From an uncultured Prevotellaceae bacterium (GTDB taxonomy: Bacteria; Bacteroidota; Bacteroidia; Bacteroidales; Bacteroidaceae): a stretch of 26,471 bases of DNA. Of this stretch, positions 1 to 6,917 are shown piece by piece. The stretch covers positions 1-26,471 of the forward strand of contig CAMOSA010000010.1 in the NCBI GenBank assembly GCA_946624335.1, in the 5' to 3' direction. Position 1 is the first letter of the stretch. Every line of letters starts with the position of its first letter. The translations under genes and the position numbers were made by a program. The notes below the pieces were generated by a model. It had not been told where the DNA came from. It saw only the letters and a list, made by a program, of their open reading frames with translations, and ran no database searches.

Positions 1-16
1 CCCGGTTATTGAGCGA

Positions 17-33
17 AGACCGCGTTGCGGTCT
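17..33. repeat. Short perfect hairpin
   Basis: AGACCGC (17-23) and GCGGTCT (27-33) are perfect complements around a 3-base loop. There is no T-run directly after it on either strand, so a rho-independent terminator is not well supported. It could be the end of a structure that begins outside the window. Confidence 0.4.
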
Positions 34-67
34 CATTGGTGGTACGATTGCGGATAATCTTTATAAT

Positions 68-148
68 TTTTTTCTTCAAAAAGTACCGCACATGTCATTC
101 CGCTCATAATGAGGGCAATGCGGTGTGCGGTACTTTTTGAAGAAAAAA
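68..148. repeat. 81-bp palindromic element with perfect 25-bp arms
   Basis: The arm at 68-92 is the exact reverse complement of the arm at 124-148. Each contains AAAAAGTACCGCACA or its complement plus a six-base A/T run. The 31-base centre holds further self-complementary pieces (CTCAT/ATGAG, CCGC/GCGG), so the whole could fold into one long hairpin. The A/T runs are part of the stem rather than a 3' U-tail, so it is not an ordinary terminator. It is best described as a palindromic repeat or MITE-like unit; copy number cannot be judged from one window. Confidence 0.75.
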
Positions 149-408
149 TTATTCATGGGTCATTCGTTAGCCATTCATGATCATTCATGTGAAAAGATCG
201 CAGAAGGACATTCGCGTGGATTATGGCGGTAAAGGGTTTCGAACGAGTTGCTTAGGCGACCTGTCTGTGTTACCTATGCGACTTGGTGTTGTTATCTTGG
301 TGACTTTATGATCCGTGCATCAATCTGTGAGATCAGTGGAATCTGTGTGACGAATGAATACACGTCCGGCGGATATGAAGTCTGTGTGATATCGTGTTCC
401 TCGGTGGA

Positions 409-628
409 TGCACGTAGGGACGTAACAGCTAACACGAATAGACGTAACGGCAGTAGCGACTGGACGCGTGAATGTGTCTCACGGGTGATATGCGCGCCCC
501 CTCTCGGGAGGGTGCGCGGAAAGCTATAAGGGTTTGGGCCGAAAGCCTTAGGGGTTTGGCCCGAAAGCCTTAGGGGTTTGGGCAGAATGTCTTATGGGTT
601 TGCCGTGGAAGCGGTATGACTTTCAGGT
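409..628. repeat. Degenerate 22-bp tandem array (left copy)
   Basis: About ten consecutive 22-base units start at 409, 431, 453, 475, 497, 519, 541, 563, 585 and 607. The units at 541 and 563 are nearly identical (GAAAGCCTTAGGGGTTTGG plus three bases). Units at 409, 431 and 453 share ACG or GCG at unit positions 4-6 and GAC at 11-13. Most carry a G-run near the centre. The reverse complement of the 541 unit closely matches a unit at 25203-25224, so this array belongs to the same family as the one at the right edge, in opposite orientation. Confidence 0.65.
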
Positions 629-658
629 GAGCAACCCATATATGGAAGTCGTGAACGT

Positions 659-976
659 TCAGATGACGACGGCTGTGCCGCTGACGGCTACCATGAGCAT
701 GGAGCTGCCTTGACCGATGGTCTCGTAGTCGATGTCGATGCCGACGACGGCGTTGGCGCCGAGGGCTGAGGCGCGCTGCATCATCTCGTTCATGGCGGTG
801 TCCTTGGCTTCGATGAGCACTTTCTCGTAGGTGCTGCTGCGGCCGCCGAAGAAATCGGTGAGGCCGGCCATGAAATCCTTGACGACATTGGCGCCGATGA
901 TGGTCTCGCCCGTGACGACACCTTTATATTCACGAATGGGATGACCTTCGATGGTCGGGGTGGTGGAGAGTAACAT
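659..976 (-). CDS. YbjQ/UPF0145 family protein (heavy-metal-binding fold)
   Basis: A 105-residue protein of the YbjQ/UPF0145 family, small cytoplasmic proteins of unclear function whose fold resembles heavy-metal-binding domains and which are thought to form pentamers. Family hallmarks are visible: TTPTIEGHPI at the N-terminus, GVVTGETIIGANVVKDF, then a helix with A-x-x-E-M-x-x-R-A and the conserved LGANAVVGIDIDYE strand, ending in a hydrophobic VSGTAVVI. I chose the ATG at 976. The frame stays open 56 codons further upstream, but that extension only translates 7-bp tandem repeats (LSTFNSQ-type peptide) and is not family sequence. It lies downstream of the alkaline phosphatase gene on the same strand, separated by about 310 bp of repeats. 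No promoter box was recognised, so it may depend on read-through or on a promoter hidden in the repeats. Confidence 0.85.
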   Translation of the reverse strand: MLLSTTPTIEGHPIREYKGVVTGETIIGANVVKDFMAGLTDFFGGRSSTYEKVLIEAKDTAMNEMMQRASALGANAVVGIDIDYETIGQGSSMLMVAVSGTAVVI

Positions 977-984
977 GATTAATG

Positions 985-1058
985 GAGAGTTGAGAGTTGA
1001 GAGTTGAGAGTTGAAAGTTGAAAGTTGAGAGTTGAAAGTTGAGAGTTGAGAGTTGAGG
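985..1058. repeat. GTTGAGA heptamer array
   Basis: About ten tandem 7-base units of GAGAGTT or GAAAGTT lie here, beginning 8 bases upstream of the ybjQ-family start codon. A second, shorter run of the same heptamers follows at about 1093-1125. The opposite orientation (CTCAACT/TTCAACT) occurs at 1207-1280, so the whole block can fold back on itself. Confidence 0.9.
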
Positions 1059-1092
1059 GTTCTTCGCAGAGCGAAGCGGCAAAGCCGAGCGG
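1057..1092. repeat. Double-hairpin module, copy 1
   Basis: GGGTTCTTCGC-AGA-GCGAAG-CGGC-AAA-GCCG-AGCGG. Two small perfect stems stand side by side: CTTCGC/GCGAAG (1062-1067 with 1071-1076) and CGGC/GCCG (1077-1080 with 1084-1087). It interrupts the heptamer array and recurs at 1122-1154. Confidence 0.75.
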
Positions 1093-1121
1093 AGAGTTGA
1101 AAGTTGAGGGTTGAGGGTTGA

Positions 1122-1154
1122 GGGTTCTTCGCGCGAAGCGGCAAAGCCGAGCGG
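1122..1154. repeat. Double-hairpin module, copy 2
   Basis: Same module as at 1057-1092 but three bases shorter. The AGA loop of the first stem is missing, leaving the palindrome CTTCGCGCGAAG, followed by CGGC-AAA-GCCG-AGCGG. The two copies are otherwise identical. Confidence 0.75.
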
Positions 1155-1165
1155 AGGGTTGAGGG

Positions 1166-1280
1166 TCTTATCGCCTTATCGTCTCATCGCCTTATCGTCT
1201 CACCGCCTCAACGCTCAACGCTCAACCCTCAACGTCTTACCGCTCAACTCTCAACTTTCAACTTTCAACTTTCAACTTTC
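1166..1280. repeat. Octamer then inverted heptamer array
   Basis: 1166-1213 is six 8-base units (TCTTATCG, CCTTATCG, TCTCATCG, CCTTATCG, TCTCACCG, CCTCAACG). It grades into 7-base CTCAACG/CTCAACT/TTCAACT units up to 1280, seven bases before the alkaline phosphatase stop codon. The heptamers are the reverse complement of those at 985-1058; nearly 38 bases could pair with only a few mismatches. Confidence 0.85.
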
Positions 1281-1286
1281 ACCGCC

Positions 1287-2708
1287 TCAGTAGCCGGCGA
1301 TCTTGGCAATGGCGGGCGCAATCTCGATGTTGTCGATGCGTCCCTGGAAGACTTCTGTGCCGGGGCCTATGGCATAGACGGGCACGTAGCCATTGCTGTG
1401 TCCACCGCTTGCCCAGCTGATGAGGGCCTGCTCGGAGAGGATGTGCTTGGTGGTCTCGCAGAGGTCGTTGATGCGGTCGCGCACGGCTTTCTCGTCGTTG
1501 GCGGCAGCGGCGTTGAGGGCTTCCTCGATGCGTGTCCATCGCTTCTGCAGACGTTCCTTCTGCTCGTCGGTGAGCTGTATGCCGGCTCCGAATCCCATGA
1601 GGTCGCGCAGCTGCTTCTCGACGGTCTCCCAGGTGAATTTCTTGGGTGACTTACGGCAGATGCCGTTGAGGATCCATTTCAGCTCGTCGATGCTCTTGCG
1701 CTGGAAGCGCAGCAGGTCGGTGTGTAGCTCGTAGGGTCCCTTGCCCATGACGATGCCGCCCGTCTCGTGGTCAGCGCTGATGACGATGATGGTCTCGTCG
1801 GGGTGCTGCTGATAGAACTCGTAGGCTACCTTGACGGCCTTGTCCATGTCGAGAATCTCATTGATGACGCTGCCGGCGTCGTTGCGGTGGCAAGCCCAGT
1901 CGATCATGCCGCCCTCGATGGCGAAGAAGAAGCCGTCCTTCTGCTTGGACATGAGGTAATTGATGCCTGCGCGTGTGATCTGCTCCAGCGTCAGGTCATC
2001 CTTGTCCTGATCGAGGGCGTAGGGCAACTGTTCACTGCCCAGCTTGCGGTTTTTCTCGTCGCTCTGCAGCAGGATGAGCTTGTCGGCCTTGCGTCCCCGC
2101 TTCTGATACTCCTTGTAGCCTTTGACGATGGTGTATCCGGCCGCCTGTGCCTGTTCATGCAGCGAGGGCTCGCCGTCCACGGAGTGGGGCTTGTTGAAGT
2201 CGCTGCCTGCGAAGAAGTCGTAGCCGCTGGCGCAGAGGTCCTTGCCCAGCTCGTAGTACATCTGGCGTCGTGGCTGGTGGCCGTAGAAGGATGCGGGCGT
2301 GGCATGGGTGATGGACACGGTGGTGGCTACGCCGACGGCCTTGCCGGCCTTCTGTGCCCAAGCGGCGATGCTGGTGCATGGCGTCTCGAGGTCCTTGAGC
2401 ATGCCGATGGCGCCGTTCTTGGTCTTCTGGCCACAGGCCAGGGCCGTGCCGCCGGCGGCAGAGTCGGTGACGCCGTTTGTGGCTGAATAGGTGTTGACGA
2501 GGCCTACGACGGGGAAGCTGGACATACAGATGGGCTCGAAGCCGATCTTGCCCTTGAGGGCGGCGAGGTAGGTCTCGGTGACGTTGATCTGGTTGACACC
2601 CATGCCGTCGCCGATGAAGTAGAAGACGTACTTGACCTGGCTCTCGGCCATGGCGCAGAGGGTGATGAGGGCTGCAGCGAGGCAGCTGATGAGGCGTTTT
2701 CTCAACAT
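1287..2708 (-). CDS. phoA: Exported alkaline phosphatase
   Basis: A 473-residue phosphomonoesterase of the alkaline phosphatase (PhoA) family, which releases phosphate from organic phosphoesters outside the cytoplasm. Residues 1-21 form a signal peptide (basic start, hydrophobic core, AMA end). All expected active-site parts are visible: metal-ligand Asp34 in GDGMG, nucleophile Ser83 in TDSAAGG, Glu265, Asp270 and His274 in EGGMIDWACHRND, Asp313-His314 in SADHETGG, and His437 in SGGHSNG. It appears full length and intact. A TATCTTTG box on the same strand (2770-2763) lies about 55 bases upstream of the ATG, so it probably has its own promoter although it sits 105 bp after the surface-protein operon on the same strand. 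The catalytic set makes the family call firm; the symbol is by family only. Confidence 0.93.
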   Translation of the reverse strand: MLRKRLISCLAAALITLCAMAESQVKYVFYFIGDGMGVNQINVTETYLAALKGKIGFEPICMSSFPVVGLVNTYSATNGVTDSAAGGTALACGQKTKNGAIGMLKDLETPCTSIAAWAQKAGKAVGVATTVSITHATPASFYGHQPRRQMYYELGKDLCASGYDFFAGSDFNKPHSVDGEPSLHEQAQAAGYTIVKGYKEYQKRGRKADKLILLQSDEKNRKLGSEQLPYALDQDKDDLTLEQITRAGINYLMSKQKDGFFFAIEGGMIDWACHRNDAGSVINEILDMDKAVKVAYEFYQQHPDETIIVISADHETGGIVMGKGPYELHTDLLRFQRKSIDELKWILNGICRKSPKKFTWETVEKQLRDLMGFGAGIQLTDEQKERLQKRWTRIEEALNAAAANDEKAVRDRINDLCETTKHILSEQALISWASGGHSNGYVPVYAIGPGTEVFQGRIDNIEIAPAIAKIAGY

Positions 2709-2740
2709 AGGATGATGAATATTTTAAGGCGTTAAACAAA

Positions 2741-2770
2741 TATCTTTGCAGGTTATCGGCTGCAAAGATA
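2741..2770 (-). promoter_or_regulatory. Promoter box inside a perfect 10+10 bp inverted repeat
   Basis: TATCTTTGCA (2741-2750) and TGCAAAGATA (2761-2770) are perfect reverse complements separated by 10 bases. Each arm is a match to the Bacteroidales -7 box TAnnTTTG, and the two face each other. The minus-strand copy (2770-2763) is correctly placed to start the alkaline phosphatase transcript; I see no good -33 TTTG upstream of it. The plus-strand copy would read antisense into the 3' end of the operon. Confidence 0.6.
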
Positions 2771-2813
2771 CTCATTATTTCTGTAAAAGGAAGCAGAAAG
2801 GGCTTAAAAATGT

Positions 2814-4556
2814 CTATTTGCTGATCACGACCTTACGTCCTGCGATGACGTAGATGCCAGGGTGTGTGACGAGGCGGTGTCGTCTGCCGTCGAGCGAGTA
2901 TATCTCTTTGTCCTGTCCGAGGCGACTGTCGGTCGGCAGGTCGTCGACGATGGTTGTGGTGCCGTCGGGGGCGACGAAGGCGGAGCGCGTCTTGACGCCA
3001 GCGCTGCCTGGAGGTGGCGTGATGTAGGCCGTGAAGGCGTTCAGCGTGGAGCCTGCGGCACCCCGCATCAGGCTGCCGGCGCTGTTGACGATGCCATAGC
3101 GGCCGTTCATGTCGAGGGCGGCGGTGAAGTTGGACGTCATCTGCCAGTCGGCATAGCTGCTGCCGTCGGGCGAGACGGCGGCGCCGTAGCCTGCCGATGG
3201 CGTCAGGGTGACGGGCGATGCCTCGGGCAGGTCGATGTTCGTCCACTGTGGATCGACGACTTCGTCACCGAGGTATAGCACGTAGGGCTGGAAGGCGCTG
3301 ATGTGTCCGCTGGCAATCTTGTGGAAGAAGAGTGTGTAGCCGTCGTGAGCGTTGTAGGTGACGGAGGAGAGCTGGGCCACCCAGTCGTCGTCGCTCGTTC
3401 GTCCTGTGAGCTCCGTCACGTTGGTGGCGAAGGGCAGGGCGATGGTGTTGTAGCCCCGCAGCAGGGTGCGGTGCAGGGTGACCTGCTCATAGAGGTCGGC
3501 ATCGTAGGTGCTGGCCGTCGGCTCGAGGGTGATGTCGTTGGACTTCTGCTCGAAGACGGCATAGAGGGTGGATATGGTGGGTGCAGAGGAGCTCTCGGAA
3601 TTGTAGGTGACGGTGGTCTGGAAGTCGGCGTCGGTGGAGAGGTAGCCGGAATCGTCGAAGGAGCGTTTCCAGCCGACGAACGCATGGCGCTGTGCCGGCG
3701 TGGCACGGTAGTAAGCCGTGGCCGTGGCGCTGGAGGCGGTGGTGATGCCGCTCGTCGCTGTAGCGCTGCTGTTGGTGGCTTCGTCGAAGGAGGTGAAGCT
3801 GACGCGGGCCGTACCGCCCTCGGTGGCGACGGCGGTGGCACGGGCATAGTAGGTGGTCTGAGATATGCCGGTGACCTGAAAGCTGACCGAATGGCCATTC
3901 ATCGTCAGCGTGACGGTGCCGGTGTGCGTGCCAGCTGTGGTCGGCGTGAAGACGACGGGAACGGCCTGACCTGTGCCGGTGGCGCCTACCGTGGTGGCGG
4001 TGACGGTGAAGCTGGGGCTGGTCGACGTGCCTGTGACCTGCTGGTCGTAGGTGGTGTTGTTGTAGTCGACGATGGCGTTGAGGGTGTTGCTGCGGTGGTT
4101 GGTGACGGTGCCGAAGTCGAGTGCCGTCGTCGATGTGGCGAAGGTCGTGGCGCGTGTGACCTTGACGTTGGAGTAGTATTTATTTAAGGTGGCGCCGGTC
4201 TTCGTGGCGAAGCGTATGTTGGTGACGTCGGTCGAGATGTTGTGGGTCTTGGTGGTGTTGGTCGTCGAGACGTCGTCGTGGGCCAGGTCGCTCCAGTTGG
4301 ATCCTCCGTCGGTGGACACCTGGACGTAGATGCCGCCCAAGCCCTGTATGCCGAGGAAGCTGTTCGTGCGCACTTGATAGGTCAGTGTGGCTCCTGGTCC
4401 GGTGAGTGCCAGCGACGGTCCGGTCTCGATGGTGTTCAGCTCGCCGCCGTCGTTCTCTAAGACGTAGCTCGTGGTCTCGCCCCAGGCCCCTGCCGGCGTG
4501 GTCATGCCCCAGGCCAGGGCGGATAGTAACAGGATATGTAGTAATCGTTGTCTCAT
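2814..4556 (-). CDS. Secreted multidomain beta protein with Prevotella-type C-terminal tail
   Basis: A 580-residue secreted protein, last gene of the operon. Residues 1-25 are a signal peptide without a lipobox. From about 28 to 135 there is a beta-sandwich-like stretch rich in Ser/Thr (STDGGSNW and IRFATKTG strands). About 145-230 resembles an ASPM/Hydin-type Ig fold (TALDFGTV, then VVFTPTTAG, HTGTVTL). About 236-336 resembles an InlB-type bacterial repeat ending in HAFVGWK. The C-terminus has the EIYSLDGRR, HPGIYVIAGRKVVISK pattern typical of secreted Prevotella proteins, a short sorting- or anchor-like tail. It starts 11 bp after the stop of the preceding DUF4493 gene, so it is co-transcribed. 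No enzymatic motif was seen; a structural or adhesive role is inferred. Confidence 0.8.
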   Translation of the reverse strand: MRQRLLHILLLSALAWGMTTPAGAWGETTSYVLENDGGELNTIETGPSLALTGPGATLTYQVRTNSFLGIQGLGGIYVQVSTDGGSNWSDLAHDDVSTTNTTKTHNISTDVTNIRFATKTGATLNKYYSNVKVTRATTFATSTTALDFGTVTNHRSNTLNAIVDYNNTTYDQQVTGTSTSPSFTVTATTVGATGTGQAVPVVFTPTTAGTHTGTVTLTMNGHSVSFQVTGISQTTYYARATAVATEGGTARVSFTSFDEATNSSATATSGITTASSATATAYYRATPAQRHAFVGWKRSFDDSGYLSTDADFQTTVTYNSESSSAPTISTLYAVFEQKSNDITLEPTASTYDADLYEQVTLHRTLLRGYNTIALPFATNVTELTGRTSDDDWVAQLSSVTYNAHDGYTLFFHKIASGHISAFQPYVLYLGDEVVDPQWTNIDLPEASPVTLTPSAGYGAAVSPDGSSYADWQMTSNFTAALDMNGRYGIVNSAGSLMRGAAGSTLNAFTAYITPPPGSAGVKTRSAFVAPDGTTTIVDDLPTDSRLGQDKEIYSLDGRRHRLVTHPGIYVIAGRKVVISK

Positions 4557-4567
4557 CGGTCTACTGC

Positions 4568-5326
4568 TTAATCAAAGGTGCCGCCATGCGCTGCGTCGGC
4601 GACGGGTATGATGACGCCCGTGGCGGGGTTGGCCTTCAGGGTGATGGTGGTGTTGTAGCCTGGCTGTATGTCGACGAAGCCTGTCGACGAGGCCATGTCG
4701 GTGGCATGGCTCGCAGCCTTGGCCGCTGCCGTGATGGTGTAGGCCAAGGCTCCGCTGGCAGGGATGATGAAATGGCAGACATCCTCGGCCGTGGCCAGCG
4801 TGACGCTGCGCTCGCCATCGGAGAGGACGAGGACGGGCGCCTCGTAGAGCTGCGTGAAGGAGTCGTCGACGGACAGGCTGACGCGGGCATTCTTGGGCTT
4901 GCCCAGGGCGATGTTGACGTCCTGCGTCTCGTTGACATTGATGGTGAAGGGCTCGGAGACGTTGCTGTACCACGGGTGGCCGTTGTCGCTGTCGGCATAG
5001 GCACGGTTGTCGGCCGACAGGGTGTATGTGCCAGCGGCGACCTTGGCGGTGCCGTCGTCGGCGACATGAAGTTCCATGTCGGTCACGGTGGCACCGCTGA
5101 TGGTCGTTCCACTGAGCTTGAAGGTAAACCTGGAATAGTCGGTGATGGTGTGCTCGGCGCGTGTCACGAGTTGCGTGAACAGCTGGGCATCGCTCAGCGT
5201 CAGGCGGAGTGTCGCCTCGCCGTTGCCGGGCGCTTCGTCGCCGTCCTGCTGACAGGCGGTCAAGGCGAGCAGGGCTGTCACGAGGACGGCGAGCATGAGG
5301 CAGTGATATCGTATGGCTTGTTTCAT
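4568..5326 (-). CDS. DUF4493-type lipoprotein (short, subunit-like)
   Basis: A 252-residue lipoprotein. The signal peptide ends in ALTAC with lipid-modified Cys25. The strand TLRLTLSD follows, then VTR-AEH (Arg56), 31 residues after the Cys. The rest alternates short strands and turns, including AAGTYTLSA (pre-folding arch seen in the family), EPFTINVNETQDVNIAL and KNARVSLSVDDSFTQLYEA, as in the other family members here. It ends about 15 residues after the last strand with no C-terminal adhesin domain. The spacing of 15 bp to the upstream and 11 bp to the downstream gene argues for tight co-expression. DUF4493 has no proven function; a fimbrillin-like structural subunit is an inference from the Cys-Arg layout. 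Confidence 0.8.
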   Translation of the reverse strand: MKQAIRYHCLMLAVLVTALLALTACQQDGDEAPGNGEATLRLTLSDAQLFTQLVTRAEHTITDYSRFTFKLSGTTISGATVTDMELHVADDGTAKVAAGTYTLSADNRAYADSDNGHPWYSNVSEPFTINVNETQDVNIALGKPKNARVSLSVDDSFTQLYEAPVLVLSDGERSVTLATAEDVCHFIIPASGALAYTITAAAKAASHATDMASSTGFVDIQPGYNTTITLKANPATGVIIPVADAAHGGTFD

Positions 5327-5341
5327 CAGGAGTAGTGTGGA

Positions 5342-6100
5342 TTATGACTTACCTGTCGTGGCATCGATGATGATGTCGGATTCGGCATCGCCCTCGAACT
5401 CATCGTCGCAGGTGAGGCTGATGCTGAGCTCACCGCTGATGTTGGACTTGATGCTGAGCGTGGTGACCGTGGCGGCGCCGCCTAAGGTGAGCGTCATCGG
5501 CTCCGTAGTTTTGGTGTTGCCGTCTATGGTGTAGTCAATAGCATAGGTGAGGGTGGCGTTGGGCGCGAAGAAGGCTTCGCGAGAGAGCGTGCCGTCGGCG
5601 TAGGAGAAGGTGATCGTCTTGGGCGCCGTGACGGTCAGACTGTTGATGATGCCCGAGAAGGTGGAATAGTCGAGGCGGAATTTAGCGTTCTGTGCCCGTC
5701 CGCAGGCGATGTGGACATAGGCCGTGCCGCCGGCCGACACTTCGACGTCGGTGGCCTGCCCTGTGTGGTAGGCTGCGCCCCATCCCTCGAGGGCCGCGTT
5801 GGCCGCATCGGCATCGGCGTAGTTGCGAACGGCGATGGAGTAGATGCCAGGGTCGAACGACTGTGCTGCCAAGCCGTTGCCGATAGGCTGGTCGTAGAGG
5901 GTAGAGCCCTCAGTGGTGATGGTGGCAATCCATGCCGACGGATCTTCGACATCCTGCTGGGCACGGGTCTGCAACGCATCATCGGCCGAGAGACTCAGCA
6001 TGATATGTCCCTGCGCCGACTGCGCAGAATAACTCTCGTCCTGCTGGCAGGCAGCGAGGAAGAGCGGGAGACAGAGGAGTATGGTAAGCGTCTGTTTCAA
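5342..6100 (-). CDS. DUF4493-type lipoprotein (short, subunit-like)
   Basis: A 252-residue lipoprotein with signal peptide ending FLAAC (Cys18). Strand HIMLSLSADD precedes QTR-AQQ (Arg46), 28 residues after the Cys. FDPGIYSIAVRNYAD and TDVEVSAGGTAYVHIACG are the arch and long strand shared by the set, and AKFRLDYSTFSGIINSLTV is the second-half strand. The same length as the neighbouring 4568-5326 product, but with low identity apart from the common framework, so these are diverged paralogues rather than recent duplicates. Only 15 bp separate the two genes. A 57-bp repeat-bearing spacer precedes it. Confidence 0.8.
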   Translation of the reverse strand: MKQTLTILLCLPLFLAACQQDESYSAQSAQGHIMLSLSADDALQTRAQQDVEDPSAWIATITTEGSTLYDQPIGNGLAAQSFDPGIYSIAVRNYADADAANAALEGWGAAYHTGQATDVEVSAGGTAYVHIACGRAQNAKFRLDYSTFSGIINSLTVTAPKTITFSYADGTLSREAFFAPNATLTYAIDYTIDGNTKTTEPMTLTLGGAATVTTLSIKSNISGELSISLTCDDEFEGDAESDIIIDATTGKS

Positions 6101-6117
6101 TGCTTTAGTATTTTTCT

Positions 6118-6157
6118 TTTCAACGTTTCAACCTTTCAACGTTTCACCCTTTCAAAC
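6118..6157. repeat. Five 8-bp TTTCAACG-type repeats
   Basis: TTTCAACG, TTTCAACC, TTTCAACG, TTTCACCC, TTTCAAAC fill the spacer exactly up to the stop codon (6158-6160) of the upstream operon gene. On the coding strand this reads as TGA followed by GTTTGAAAG and GTGAAACG units, resembling the heptamers that follow the alkaline phosphatase stop codon at 1281. Confidence 0.85.
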
Positions 6158-6913
6158 TCAGTACAGCGTAATATCGCTGACAATCTCTTCGTAGGTGTCA
6201 TCATAGCTGATGCCGATTCTTAGTTTCGTCGGGTCGTCGTCGCTGGCGAAGGTGACGTTGATGTTGTAGACGAGTCCGGCTTTGGGATTACGGTAGTTCT
6301 GCACGCCGACATCATATTCCTCGCCATCGGTGTTGACGAGGTGCATGGTGTAGGTGAATCCCTCAGCGTTGGCGGGATCGAAGTATGCTGTCTGTGATGG
6401 CGTCAAGGGGCATGTGCGACCGTCAGCCGTCACCGTGAAATCGCACGTGGGGAACCAATTGTCGAAGCCTTCGGGAACGGTGTACGTGACGCCATAGTTG
6501 ATCATCGGCACGGCGAGGTCAACGTAGGTGACCCAGTCGGTCTGCACCGTGAACGCTTGTGAGGCATCATATACGGCACTGCCGAGGCCGCCGTTGTCGG
6601 TCGTCCAGCTCGTGCTGTTCTCGGAGTATGCGTGGAGGGTGTAGCTGCCCGGGATGAGTGCGAATTTCTCGGGGAGGGTGGCATTGGCGGCGTAGGAGTA
6701 GCCGCGATAGACGTTGCCGTCGGCGGCGAGGATTTCTATGGCCAAGTCAGGATCGACAGCGCTGCGGGTCTGCACGACAGCGTGTCCGGCCTCGGCCAGA
6801 CGTATGTCGGTGATGATGAGCGTGCCTTCGCCGTCATCCCTTACGTCCTGAGCCTCGTCGGAGCAAGCGGCGAGGAACGGGACCAGGAGGAATATGTAGA
6901 ATAGTCGCTTCAT
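6158..6913 (-). CDS. DUF4493-type lipoprotein (short, subunit-like)
   Basis: A 251-residue lipoprotein when started at the ATG at 6913 (MKRLFYIFLL), which gives a clean signal peptide ending FLAAC with Cys17. A longer start at 6928 would overlap the upstream gene by 11 bases and put five polar residues before the signal peptide, so I prefer the short form, which begins 4 bases after the upstream TGA, suggesting translational coupling. GTLIITDIRL precedes QTR-SAV (Arg50), 33 residues after the Cys. LIPGSYTLHAYSEN and QAFTVQTDWVTYVDLAVPM are the family arch and strand. The second half (CDFTVTADGRTCPLT) differs most from its neighbours. Repeats begin directly after its stop. Confidence 0.8.
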   Translation of the reverse strand: MKRLFYIFLLVPFLAACSDEAQDVRDDGEGTLIITDIRLAEAGHAVVQTRSAVDPDLAIEILAADGNVYRGYSYAANATLPEKFALIPGSYTLHAYSENSTSWTTDNGGLGSAVYDASQAFTVQTDWVTYVDLAVPMINYGVTYTVPEGFDNWFPTCDFTVTADGRTCPLTPSQTAYFDPANAEGFTYTMHLVNTDGEEYDVGVQNYRNPKAGLVYNINVTFASDDDPTKLRIGISYDDTYEEIVSDITLY

Positions 6914-6917
6914 GGAT

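Larger units (their letters stand above)
1..658. other. Gene-free left edge with palindromes and 22-bp repeats
   Basis: No convincing gene is present. A short open frame at 248-529 exists, but its translation has no recognisable domain and it runs into a tandem repeat array. The stretch holds a small hairpin (17-33), a long perfect-arm palindrome (68-148), CATTCATG-like direct repeats around 152-190, and a degenerate 22-bp-period array (about 409-628). The palindrome GAACGTTC (653-660) overlaps the end of the next gene. Confidence 0.7.

Noticed and set aside
68..148. Rho-independent terminator
   Set aside because: The arms are far longer than usual and the A/T runs lie inside the stem, so no free U-tail follows on either strand.
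248..529. 93-codon plus-strand frame at the left edge
   Set aside because: It runs into the 22-bp array, has no recognisable domain and no promoter box.
977..1144. N-terminal extension of the YbjQ-family frame
   Set aside because: The 56 extra codons translate heptamer repeats; the family begins at the ATG at 976.
3303..4187. 294-codon Gly/Val-rich plus-strand frame inside the 2814-4556 gene
   Set aside because: Its composition is that of an antisense shadow of a Thr/Ser/Ala-rich protein, and it lacks a start context or known domain.
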